Shown here piece by piece: positions 50,985 to 62,917 of a stretch of 64,000 nt of DNA. The notes under the pieces are model-generated. The model was not told where the DNA came from. It saw only the letters and a list, made by a program, of their open reading frames with translations, and ran no database searches. The DNA lies in assembly GCA_013396915.1 (NCBI GenBank), contig VWZL01000670.1, positions 500,986-564,985 of the forward strand, given 5' to 3'. The first letter of the stretch is position 1, and each line of letters opens with the position of its first letter. This stretch comes from Stercorarius parasiticus (taxonomy: Eukaryota; Chordata; Aves; Charadriiformes; Stercorariidae). Position numbers and translations under genes: made by a program.

Positions 50985-53449
50985 GAAGAAGCCACGATAT
51001 TCAGCTATTGTCTATTATTAAGCAGAATGCTGCATGCAGCAGAAGAATATCAAACAAAGCAATGATTCAGCAGAGAAAGTAAGCACATTTTTAAGTTACT
51101 GGGACTATTCAAGGACGTAAGAGACACGCACATGTGCAAATGCCATAAAGAGACAGGGATGGAGGTTCTTAAATATATGTTTCACCTTGGTTAAGTGTAA
51201 CACAATTTATATAATGTTTCCTGCGTGGATAAATTAGGAAAACAAGATTATTAGTAAATTTTAATACCTTAGACTCCTTTTACTGCTTATTGATTGAGTT
51301 CCAAAAATATCATAGTCTGATTCATACATAGAAAAATAAAATGAAAAAATAAAACCCACACACTATTTTATTAAATTTTTGGTAGCGTATAATTTTTTTA
51401 AGAGAATTCTATTCTTAATTTAAATCACAATTACCTTTGCGAGCGCTGCACTGTCAACCTGAAAAAATTCTCCAGATGAATTTTGGCAGTCATCCAGCTA
51501 TTGGATCCTGTGACTTAAGTTAGTTGTGGAGTTCACTTATGTTCCAAGGGACTTATTCACAAATCTTTAATGAAACTTCTATGCCAAAACTGTACAGAAT
51601 GTATTTATTTTCCTTGCCATTTGTCAGGGTCAAAGAACAAGTTTCTGCAAAACTTGAGGCTTTCTAAAATGTTAAGGATGCCAAGTTCTTTGGCTTCAGA
51701 TCTGCACGAGTGAAGCCAGAAAATAGATGGATCTGGCACTTTCAAAATTGCTTAAAAATAGGAATATTACAAAAGTTGCACACATGTGCAATAATAATAC
51801 TTGTTCTGACGGCAGGAACAGCATGTACATTGTACTTTTTTTCCTTCCTTTTTTCCTCCTTTAAAGACATAAGCTCAGTCAACCTGCCTAATTGTAAGTA
51901 CCTAACTCAGCCAGCTCTTTCTTGCCTTCAGAAGAGCAAACTGGATCAGCTTCTATACAATGAAATCTCACCACGCTGAAAGTCGCTTATTGAAACAGCA
52001 GCGAACATTAACCTCTTGCTGCCTCTGATGCTTACACATCTATTGCTGCTACAAGAGTTTTCCATGCTTCAAAGTTCCACTTTCCTTTGTTTTGTCACTG
52101 AAGTTGCTCATTCCCCATGACAAAAGCCAGGTAACTTATCTAAGTAATGTGATCTTGCATTACCAGCCTACAAGCTGCAGAAATGTTTGGAATGGTGAAA
52201 TCTTTTCTATCATGATGGAGGAAAAGAGACCTTGTTCTCCACAGAAATTTGTGATCAGTCACCATTTAGCACCTGGAGTTCATGGGAATGAGTTCTGTGC
52301 CTTTGACTATATTTGTGTGGAAACCAGACCAACTGAGTTTTTAAGTTAAGTAGAAAGATGAATTCAAAGGTGTGTTCTGATCCCCTGTATGAACTCCACA
52401 GAGAAGAGACACGACATTTACACTTCATTACATACCTTTATTACCATCTCAAGGATAAGTGCACAGTTCTACCCAATGTTTTGTGCTGAAGGAACGAAAG
52501 GAGTAGCAAACCTATTCCCCTGGACTAAAATTTATTAGAATGTGAAAGGCGTGGTCAGTATGGCCACATCATTATGCTCTTTCCTTTTACCATGCTGAAA
52601 CATCTTTCCTTGAATGTTTGACTTCTGTGGTTTGGGAGAAACGTAGCATGAAGAGGAGAATACTGAAGAGAGAGATTCTCCTCCGTGGCAAAATCTTTCT
52701 GGAATTCTTCAGCAAATCCAAATATTCCCATCTGTTTTCCTAATAAAAAATTGAAATCACTAACATAAACCATCTCAGCACCTCCAAATTGCAAGCCTGT
52801 TAATCATTAAAAAACAGTGATGTTTTGTTCATGCAATACTACAATGAACTGCCACTGGGCATTATTTCATGACACATCCAGTTCTGATTTCATCTGTGTT
52901 TTTTCACCTGTCGCTTCATAAATCTGTTTTATAATCTACAAGCTGCTACACCCGCTTTTTTTGCTATTTACAATTTGTATTATGGAAGCATCTGGATGTT
53001 TCAAAAGTTCGGCTCCCTGTTGTGCTAGGTGCAGTATACACAACTAGTAAATAATAGCCTGCTCACAAAGAGATTATTACAAAGCTGTACATTAGCATCC
53101 AGAAAGAGCTTTTCTGAAACTATGGAAACAACATAAGGTGTTGGGGAAAATGAAACAGGTAATACATAATAATTAATAATGGATTTGCTGACAGAGTATT
53201 TCTGTGGGACAAAAAAGCAAACTTCGACATGAAATGTGGTCGTATCACGGTTATACTTCATCACATATGACCAAACAGCTGCAATCAGTATGTTATTACT
53301 GGAATGAGAACAGTGCATGGGTGAAGAAAAATTGGTGGAAGCTGAAGAAAAGGAAAGATGATGTCAGACTGAAAACATAGAAGAGGACACTTTGAAGAGT
53401 ATGTAGAAATGGGACAATTTTCTTTTTTTGAATGGTAAGGGTAAAAACT
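50985..53449. other. Unique spacer
   Basis: About 2.5 kb, A+T-rich. It includes a pyrimidine tract at 51837-51866 that gives splice-like motifs, and an 89-codon frame at 51710-51979 with a hydrophobic stretch. I see no domain or conserved feature. Confidence 0.55.
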
Positions 53450-54682
53450 ACTGCACAACAGCAGCTGGGAGGGTTGAGCGTGAATACATGAGAAAAAAAA
53501 CTCTGCAAACACCAAGAAGAAGGAGGGGAAGGACATGCTCCAGGCGCCGGAGCAAAGATTCCCCTGCAGCCTGTGGGGAAGATCACGGTGATCCAGGTTG
53601 TCCCTCTGCAGTCCGTGAAGATCCACAGTGGAGCAGATATCCACCTGCAGTCCGTGGACAACACTACACCAGAGCAGGTGGATGCGCCCTGAAGGAAGCT
53701 GCAGCCCATAGAGAGCCTACAATGGAGCAGGCTCCTGGCAGGAAACTGCAGCCTGTGAAGAGGAGCTCATTCAGGACCAGGTATTCCAGCAAGACTTGTG
53801 ACCCTGTGGGGTATCCGGTCTGGAGCAGTCTGTTCCTGAAGGACTGCACTCCACAGAAAGGACCCATGCTGGAGTAGTGCTTGAGGAGCTGCAGCCTGTG
53901 GGAGGGATCCATGTTGGAGAAATTCATGAAGGACTGTCTCCCATGGGTGGGATCCCATGATGGAGCAAGGGAAGAACATGAGGAGAAAGGAGCACCAGAG
54001 ACAAAGAGTTATGAAGTGACAACAACCCGCATTCCCTACCCACCTGTGCCTCTAAGTGGGAGGAGGTAGAGAAGTCAGGAGTGAAGTTGAGCCTGGGAAG
54101 AAGGAAGGGTGAGGGGAAGGTGTTTATAGATTTGTTCTTATTTCTCATTATCCTACTCTGCTATTAATTGGCAATAATTTAAATTAATTTCCCCAAGCCG
54201 AGTCTGTTTTGCCTGTGACGGTAATTGGTGAGTGATCTCCCTGTCCTTATCTCAACCCTCAAGCTTTTCATTGTATTTTTCTCCCCCCGTGCTGTTGAGA
54301 AGGGGGAGCGATAGAGCAGCTNCAAAGAGTTATGAAGTGACAACAACCCGCATTCCCTACCCACCTGTGCCTCTAAGTGGGAGGAGGTAGAGAAGTCAGG
54401 AGTGAAGTTGAGCCTGGGAAGAAGGAAGGGTGAGGGGAAGGTGTTTATAGATTTGTTCTTATTTCTCATTATCCTACTCTGCTATTAATTGGCAATAATT
54501 TAAATTAATTTCCCCAAGCCGAGTCTGTTTTGCCTGTGACGGTAATTGGTGAGTGATCTCCCTGTCCTTATCTCAACCCTCAAGCTTTTCATTGTATTTT
54601 TCTCCCCCCGTGCTGTTGAGAAGGGGGAGCGATAGAGCAGCTTGATGGACACCTGGCAGCCTGCCAAAGTCAACCCATCACA
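53450..54682 (-). mobile_element. Truncated ERV LTR, same family as 37-1086
   Basis: Read on the minus strand from 54682, it starts TGTGATGGGTTGACTTTGG and follows the 37-1086 element almost to its end, stopping near 53450 at the CAGCTGCTGTTG motif. About 140 bp of the LTR 3' end are missing. The block 54002-54321 is repeated at 54323-54642 around one N, so the true LTR part is about 0.9 kb. The middle again consists of imperfect units containing CTGCAG and CTCCA/TGGAG motifs. No viral genes flank it. The 149-codon plus-strand frame at 53428-53877 is a by-product of the units. Confidence 0.85.
54002..54642. repeat. 320-bp duplication around a single N
   Basis: 54002-54321 and 54323-54642 are the same sequence by eye, at an offset of 321, with one undetermined base (54322) between them. 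It lies inside an LTR whose other copy (37-1086) has this part once. Confidence 0.95.
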
Positions 54683-57600
54683 GCATCTTCGGTTAATTAG
54701 CTAATACGGTTAATTACCTAAATTAGGTAACCAGCAACCTTCAGCGATCCTAGAATCAGTGATACAGTTGTTATCCTTCTGGTGCAGTACTGCCTTTAGC
54801 CTGATTAGTGCTGTCCATCTTGTCAGAAAATAACCTGACTTCAGTGATTCACAAGTGTCACTTTTCATCTGGAGTATTGTAACTCCATATAGGTGGACAT
54901 AACATCTTTAACACTTAGGAAGTTCAAAATAGTGTAAAATACTCCAGTACCTTTTCTCCACAGCACAAGCAATCTTAAACATTACCAAGTTTATCCTTTC
55001 TGCCCTATTTTGCCTCCCCACAGATTATCAAATCAGTTCAAGGTTTTTGTTCTTATCATGAAAGCTCTCCATGACCTGGGCCAAGGCTATCTAATACTGC
55101 AAGGAAAATCTCCAAGATAAACACCGTTTCTCTGGTAGAGTGGAAATTTGTACAGTGACGAGGATTATTTACATGAAAATAGAATTTTACATTGGCTGGT
55201 AGGACTGTGGAATAAACTCTGTAGAAGCTTCAAACTTCACCAGTCACAGTGCCTTCCGGACAAGGTATCGTGTAACTTGTACACCTAAACTATTCTTATA
55301 TATTCAAAATATCTGCTTCTACGTGCAAGCTGCTGGAGGATTGTCTTTGTAACTGAAGAATATAAGGGAAAAGAGATGGATTTGACAAACATTTTTATGG
55401 GCAGGTAATGTTTGGGTGAAATTTAGACTTCCAACTTTAAAATTTGAACTAGTGTACTTAATATTCCTGCAATATATACAGTATTTTGTCACTGAATGGT
55501 GATAGATATATATGTAATTGACCTGATACTATGCACTATTAAAGTTACATATGTTTTCCAAAAAGTCTTCTATTATCTTTTAAAAATGTAAGATGAAAGT
55601 CATGTCAGAAAACCGTCATATGAGAGTTTTAGCTGGACATTAGAAACTGTGCACTTAGATTGATTCTAATGCTCTTGTTTTCTGAAGATCGAAGGTCTGT
55701 GAGAATCCTAATTAAAGCCCAAATATACACAGTTACATTTTCTGCTCAAACAGTGAAGTAAAGTATTGCATCCCAAGAATGATTCTTTTAAAAGATTTTT
55801 TTAAAAATCAAAGCATAAATTATTTTGTCTTTTTTTTTTTTTAATAAACTTATCTTCTACCACATATCTTGCAGACACACAGATCCTTTTAGTGGTAGGA
55901 TAATCAAAATAAAATCAGAGTATATGGCTTGATGAAGCTATAAGAGCTGAAGTATAAATTATTGAATTCTAAAGACAACCAGTAAAAAGTAGCCAGCCAG
56001 ACTTAAAAGCAATGCAACGTAGCAATTAAGCACATGTTTAATGTTTATTTCAATGGATTAACCCACAGACTTGGCTTGTAATGCCCTGTGTATTCTGGTC
56101 CTGATCCAGCAAAACCAGCTATGCATATACTTAGAGAATGTATATGCTTAAGATATATATGTTCTACTGAATGCCTTGATGTTACATGCTCAGAATTAAG
56201 CATGTGCTCAAGCGCTCAAATCTTTTTGCTGCAGATGAACGACCTAATCTTTTTTAGCAGAGAATATTGGAATTTTGCACACAAACAAAAGCAAACAAAT
56301 TTGCAATACTCTGATAACCACCAATAAAATCACAGCGCAAATTTGAAATTCAAAATGTTGCGCTGATGAACGGGTTTGACTGCCAATGTTTTTTGGCATA
56401 GACTAAGATGTCAATTTTTTTTACACACATGGGTATTATGTAAGCATTGTTTATTGTATTCATAAAAATATAATGCCTATGAAGATTCAGTGACTGTAAC
56501 AAACAATGCAGAGCAGTTTTGTGACAAACTATTGCTAATGGAAACCATCTACTAACAGTATTGTATACCATGAACCATTTTTAGTGAGCCCCAGATGGTT
56601 TCTTTAATCTCACAAAGACAGTGAAGATTGTTCAGGAGCTTCTGGGAGGCTTGTTATCAGATAACATATTTGAGGGATTTTATGGTCTGCTTCAATAATT
56701 CGACTGACAAGCCCAGCCTGGGAGGATAAGTGAACAAACTCAGTTGAACAGTTATTGTTGTTCTTGTGTCTTCTGTTTCTGTAGAAATCGTGTCCCAAAA
56801 TTTACTGCAGTAAATTTCTTATTTATCGTTTGATTTACTTTTAAGCAATCTTGATAACATTTTTTCCTAAAAACATTTGTCCACAGTTTGCCCTCAACAA
56901 TAACCACTTTCAGCCTAATCATAGGGCTGTGTGCTATAGGAATTACCATCTCCCCTACTGTATGACAATTCGGCAGACTATAAATCCCTAGAAAACAGTT
57001 ATATTAAAATATACACAAACAAATTTTAAAAAAATATTTAGGATGCTTCAGAATGTAAATTGAAGTAAAAATTACACTCTGCCATAGGTGATAGGGGCCA
57101 GCAAATGGACTTTTGGCTGAGCTTCTCCAGTTTCTCAACAAAATTATTTTTTACTTTTCACTTTGAACAGAGCCAATGCAAAAAGGCATGAGTCTCAATT
57201 TGACTCATGCCTCCTTACAGCTATGTTCTGGGGCCTGCGGCACTATAAATTAAGTCTAGGAAGGACATAGAGACAGAGAAATCTTTAATGATTCTCTATC
57301 AGAAAAACCTCATACCTTTGGAGTATGAGCTGTAAAGGAGACCTCTGTCATCTTCTGTTGGCTTTTCTTATCCTCTTCTGCTCAGCAGGAGCCACCTAAG
57401 GCAAACTGGGAAAAAGTTCCCAAAAGTGCCGTGCTGCACTTTCACTAAGAGAAGAAACTAAGCCATAGAAATGTGCCGTTCATGGAATATTTCACAATCT
57501 ATTAAACTCTAGACCCCACCCAGTTTATATATCATTCGAGTTGGTTGACCAAATGTTTGGTTTAAAAGCAGATGAATTCGGTCTTAGCATGTCCTTATTC

Positions 57601-59161
57601 CTAACACAGAGGCTCTGGAGCTTGTTATTTGCATGAAATTTCAGAACCGTTGTTATTTCAGATACCTTTTAATTTCTATAGGCATCATCCTGTTTCCACT
57701 GATAAGTGTGTTTTTCTTTTATGGTAAATAGGCCATAAAGACAGCATGAGGAAAAGTCAACATATACAGTGTAAGAAGAAATAAGCTACCTTTAAGTGAA
57801 AAAATTTGACACCCTTGTACCACCAGTTTTGAAAAATCAGTGGTGAGAAACATAGTAAAAAGACAAATTAAGCAATATTCCACAGATACAGTGTTGGCAG
57901 CAATACTGTACATAGTGGTGAAATCAATATAACTGATCGGGGATCCAAAAGTGTTGCTGAAGAGAGTCATCAAGGTAGCTTACAAACAGCCTGCAGAGAG
58001 TAAGGAAGTGACTGACGCAACACATATTTGAAAAGAGTGAATAAGTCAAAAGCCTGGTGGAGGAATCCCACCTGCTCATTGTCTTACAGGGAGGGAGAAA
58101 AACCCCAAAGAGATTCTCACTTTGGCCTTAAGAGAAATTTTTTTTTTTCTAAATAGAACAAATAAACTGGTAGGTCTCAGTCATCTAATACCTTTGCGTA
58201 AATGTTAAACTTTTTCTTGGATAGCAGTAAGATAAAGATGCTTAAGCACAGCTGACATACTTACTTTTTAATTTGGGGACGGTGTTTGAATTTTTTATCT
58301 GTTGCTATCTCAATACTTGTCACCATTTTCACAGTATAGTGGTTTTCATGGTTAGCTGATGATAGTAGAATATACACTACCCTTAATTCATAGCAAAAAT
58401 TAAACAAAAAATACAAAACTTCCTTATGGAACAGAAAGATGAAATAACAGAGATGCTGCTATGCAGCTCCTGAGCTGTGAAAGACCTTCCATGCCTTTCA
58501 TACACCTAAGTTATGAAGGCAGAGGTTTCACCAGGTCTAGATAGGGAAGGAGCTGAACGTGACAGGCAGTCTCTGCTTTTGTAAGAAAGCTGCAGGCATC
58601 TGTAACCAGACAACAGGAGAAAGATGCTCAGAAACATCCAGGGAAATACTTTGTGGTACAACCTGGTAAGAAGCTAGGAAATGAGAAATACTAGACAATT
58701 TTCTGGATAGAAAAAAGCCTTGAAATTATGAACAAATAAAGAGCCTCCTGCCATTTAGTTCATGCTAACTTCAGGGTTTTCTGGCTTTTTTCAAGAATGT
58801 GTAAAAGACATACCTGGTGAACAAACACATTAACAAATTGATGAGTGAAAATCAGCCAAAAAAATCAGTCATTACATGCCCCACCTCCTCATCCCCAGAT
58901 GCAGGGGTGCAAAGAAAAATTATTTGATGAAACTTAAGCAGCAGGAGGGCTACTTGCAGTCTCTCTCTGACTAGATACCCTTTTCCTGCTTTGGCAAGCA
59001 TGGAACACAGGATTACAGGGGAAGAAAGCTCAGAGAAATCTTTCTTCTAGTATTCCGCATCAAGAATGTCTTAATTTATAGTCGGTTGTTCTATTGGTGG
59101 TGGGTTTTTTTATTTATTTTACCTTGAGAAAAATATTGGGAGTGAGGAGTGGCAGGGAAAG
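54683..59161. other. Unique stretch with short palindromes
   Basis: No transposon was recognised. Next to the LTR, 54691-54733 is A+T-rich with GGTTAATTA twice and the palindrome TTACCTAAATTAGGTAA (54714-54730). A hairpin lies at 57184-57212. Open frames up to 84 codons agree with chance. Confidence 0.6.
57184..57212. repeat. Short perfect hairpin
   Basis: Arms AGGCATGAGTC (57184-57194) and GACTCATGCCT (57202-57212) pair perfectly over 11 bp around a 7-nt loop. There is no U-run after it and no known family. Confidence 0.8.
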
Positions 59162-59579
59162 AGAATCACAGAATCATAGAATTGTTTAGGTTGGAAAAGA
59201 CCTCTGAGATCACCAAGTCCAACTGCTAACCTAGCACTGCCAAGTCCACCACTAAACCATGTCCCTGAGCACCACATCTACGTGTCTTTTAAATACCTTC
59301 AGGGATGGTGATTCCACCACTTCCCCGGGCAGCGGTGGATTTGATACCCTTTTGGTGAAGAAATTTTTCCAAATATCCAATCTAAACCTCCCCTGGCACA
59401 ACTTGAGGCCCTTTCCTCTTGTCCTATCGCCTGTTACTTGGGAGAAGAGACCAACCCCCATCTTGCTACAGCCTCCTTTCAGGTAGTTGTAGAGAGTGAT
59501 AAAGTCTCTCCAGGCTAAACAACCCTAGCTCCTTCAGCCGTTCCTCGTAAGACTTATTCTCCAGACCTCTCACCAGCTA
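59162..59579 (-). mobile_element. CR1 LINE 3' end
   Basis: About 420 bp of inverted CR1, starting with GAATCACAGAATCATAGAAT at 59162 and running into ORF2 C-terminus. On the minus strand 59461-59252 reads [18 protein letters not shown] and [12 protein letters not shown], the same domain as at 13423-13632. The expected CTGTTCCA...TTGAC block after GGGCAG is replaced by a shorter sequence (near 59330-59350), an internal deletion that removes the HWNRLP peptide. 3' type as at 13337 and 44635. Confidence 0.92.
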
Positions 59580-61769
59580 ATCCAGAAAGGATTGTGGTTT
59601 TAAGATCTGTCGGAGATACCCAAAATGTCCTCTTCTCCGATTCAGACAAGGAATTTAAATCTTCTCCCAGGTGAATGTCTTGAGTGTAGGCTGTCCTCAG
59701 TTCTTGGGCTGAGAGGGAAGATATTACAGTGTGCATAAGTAATTGGTAATTTTCTGTTCCACAGATGTAAGCAAGTTTTAAATGAAAAATTTTCCAAAAA
59801 ACTGGTAAGAAATTTCTTTAATTACAAAATATTTTTTAAAATTTGATAGTGTTTGGCTCTTCTAATACCCATATTTTGTCTACTAAAATCAAGTATTTCC
59901 TACAAAAGAAACCCTTACCACAACACTTTTTCCGGTTCATTATGTGAGTCTTACTCTGTAGTCTTGCAGATTCTTTATCTTTATTTATCTTTAAACCTTT
60001 ACCCTTCTTTATCTTTATTGTCCTCTGTTTCCGTTTCACTATATGTACTTTGTGCAAAACCTTAACATTATTTTGTTAACTGAGTGTGTTATTGCTTGGT
60101 CTTGTGCACTACCCTGAGGTGCTATAATGCATTTCTATACATGTCTTTGTAAAGCCAAATCTCATCATTCTTATTTGTCAGGGGAACTATATAGCTACTG
60201 ATAATAAATAGGTAAAGACTGTATGATAAGAAAGCAGATAGCTCAGAGACAGCAATGATACTGTACTCTTGTAGATATATCTCCTTTTTTTACAGTATTA
60301 CAGACGATATTACAGTGTTACAGACAGTATTATAATATTTGGCTTCTACTTCATTCTAAAAGTGCTTTCTAAAGGTGACTATTTCTAAATATCCATTGAA
60401 ATAAATCAAAGCACCATTTCACAAAAAATCCAAATCCTCCTTGTAGCCCCTCCATTTTCAGAGAAGAGAACAAGTAAGTATTCAGTAAACAGACAGCAGA
60501 GGTACACAAGTACAGATGCAGCATTTTGCTAAAGTCAATCCCATTTGGTTTTCCGATAGAGGTATGTCTGGAGTCATATCAGGGCACAGAACAATGCCTG
60601 CATTTTCTCAGGCAAGATATTATACTCTCTTCCATCCTTGGGCTGAGTTTTTTGGCTGAAATCTTATTTACTTGGAAGCTATCAGAAGACTAGTCCTGAA
60701 AGTCTGAGCAAGTGTAAGACGACACAGGACATGGGATGGAATATAGAACTATGAATAGGGGTCTTATACAGATGCTGGTAGTGCTACCAAATACTTGCAA
60801 TGCAAGTTGGGAACCTGTAAAGTATTCCTTACATCAATTTATGGTATAATGAATGAACTGACTGCCATTAAACATAATGAATATTGGCAGTAGAATGGCA
60901 GATGGATGTTTACTGGAAGGACTGATATTCTCCATAAGCAGTCAAGCATGGACCTCAAACAATTCACTGAGGCAAGAATGTGTGTTGCTGCCAACTCAAG
61001 GCTCTCTGAGATTTTTTAATGGCTTGGGAACAAAATAATGACATAGCTAAACAGGGGAAAGAAGATCCATCAGTCATATCCCAACTTATCGGAATGACAG
61101 TGATAAATAGTCATGCAGTACAAAACTGGGACAGTTTAAGAAGGGTTGTCCTTACTGTCTTGCTTCATATCCTTTTCATTGAGACTGTTGCGGTAAGAGT
61201 GGTTGCGCATCACCAGGAATAATTAAGACATACCGAAAACCTCAACTACCACATCACAGATAGGACAGCTGACAGACAATTGCAATACTCTGAAAGGCAA
61301 AATACAATTGAGAGAGCAGAGATATTATGGTGGTGCTTGTTATTCCAAGATCATTTAGCTGACTAATGTAAGGATGGATTTAATGATTGATGGCCTAACA
61401 CAATGTCTGTGGTAAGATATACCTGTGCTATGTGTGTTATGCTAACAAAAGGATTCAGTGCAGGTGGATGGCCAAGGACTATTCCCAGAAGAAAAGGAGG
61501 GTGTAAACAGATAGATCCTGATCTATAATAAAGCATTAATCTTATTAGCTCTGGATTGGTGGAGCATGAACCTCGGGGAAAGGGGTTCACAGCCTCAGGA
61601 TTCTTGTAAGGCTACCTGGGTTACAAGGACATAGTTTGTAACAATATCTGTTTAACTGCTATTCAGCATGAAAGACAAAGAAACAGGAAAATAAATAAAT
61701 CAAACACACATATGCACAAACTCTAATGAGTTATAGAAAATGGAAACAACAACAAAAATCAGAGCTCTC

Positions 61770-62400
61770 CGGTCGCTGGCTGATGGGCCACTGAAGAAAC
61801 CAACCACACAGGTGAGTGCCAACCAGAACATTACACCTCATGAGAAGGAAACAAGGTTTTCACGGGTCTGACGGAAAAGAACAAACCTACTGTAGGATCT
61901 GATGGGGAAGAACAAACCTACTGTAGGATATTCGAGGGGTACTCTGTTGCATGTAAAACTTCTTCTGGGATGTTTTAAAAGGATTGTGGGAATGTGCAAA
62001 GCTTACTACAGACTATAGAGGAAGAGCCAAAGACAGGGAAAGAGGAGCCTCATAGTAGACAAATGTGGGAAATTAGAGGGAAAGACAGAATGCATGCAAA
62101 TGGGCTGATCATCACTCTTGTCTGACCAAGACTTGCACCTGATCACCACAGTCTGTCCTATCTTCTATTAAACTTGCTTTCTATTCCATGATTGTGTGCA
62201 AATTGCTGCACTTCAAGCTGTACTAGTCAGTGAGGAGACCAGAGTCTGCAAAGACCCAAGGTCAGAGCTGGAGAACGGACAGGAGACCTAGGGTCTGCAT
62301 GTGGATTCTGGATGGACTCAAGGCCTGGGATGGTGTTTTAAGGATCCACAGATGTGTGGGATTGCAAATCAAGAAAGTGCAGGGATGCATACATCTTTCA
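61770..62400 (+). mobile_element. Possible decayed LTR-like sequence
   Basis: The stretch differs in composition from its flanks. It holds a tandem 31-bp unit, an ATTAAA at 62167-62172 within TCTTCTATTAAACTTGCTTT (which resembles LTR polyadenylation regions) and repeated GGAGACC-GGGTCTGCA motifs at 62234-62300. No second copy exists in the window and no LTR ends could be fixed. Confidence 0.25.
61867..61928. repeat. 31-bp tandem repeat, two copies
   Basis: 61867-61897 and 61898-61928 are two units sharing GAACAAACCTACTGTAGGA exactly, with a few differences in the first 12 bp. Confidence 0.9.
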
Positions 62401-62797
62401 CTGAAGTATGAGGTGCCTCACTACTGTCTGGACCTGAGAGCAGAAAACAGTAGCCTCCGTTTTACAAACCAAGAAGCAGCAATCCTCTGTGTCTTAACAG
62501 AAAGACTCTTTCCTATGTATTCATCATGATTTAAAAAAATGGATCAAAGGGCTTCAGCATTCCGTAAATGAGGTTATATAGTAATGCAATAAAGACAAAG
62601 GTATAATTTGTGTTAATACATATTTTTAATATAAATTACAGTTGCAGCCTGCCATGCAAACTGACTTCAATGGCTCTGTTTTGCTTTGAGCCTGAGGCAA
62701 TAACAGTTTTGCTTCAGAGGAGTAGTCCCTCTGTGCGTCCAGCCACTGAGTTGCACGGCATGTTACTGTGCATTTGTTCTTTCTCTTTGTACTCCAG

Positions 62798-62917
62798 TGT
62801 GGCTCCTTGGAGGCTAACATGGCACAGCTGCTTTCTGAACCTGCTTGTATTCCTAACCTCAGAACCTCATCACTGGGAAAATTTGAAAAACACAAATCCC
62901 ATCAAAAGGGAAGGAAG
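62798..62917 (+). other. Candidate exon of an unrecognised transcript
   Basis: A strong acceptor (TTCTTTCTCTTTGTACTCCAG, ending 62797) and a consensus donor (AAG|GTAAGT after 62917) bound 120 nt, exactly 40 codons. The phase-0 frame is open throughout. It begins CGSLEANMAQLLSEPAC and ends in a basic stretch, FEKHKSHQKGRK. A second frame is open too, which weakens the coding argument. I do not recognise the peptide. It may be a coding exon, an untranslated or lncRNA exon, or chance. Confidence 0.3.

Larger units (their letters stand above)
59580..62797. other. Unique stretch with tandem repeat and possible LTR-like part
   Basis: A+T-rich and gene-free as far as I can see. It contains imperfect TTACAGA-type repeats at 60293-60333, a 31-bp tandem repeat at 61867-61928, and a moderately G+C-richer part at 61770-62400 that may be a decayed LTR. 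Confidence 0.55.

Noticed and set aside
51834..51899. Pyrimidine tract and AAG followed 27 nt later by GTAAGTAC, like a microexon
   Set aside because: A T/C-rich tract makes acceptor-like sites cheaply, and 27 nt gives no usable coding evidence.
53428..53877. 149-codon plus-strand frame rich in Arg, and the overlapping minus-strand frames
   Set aside because: Same LTR units read in the other direction; no domain.
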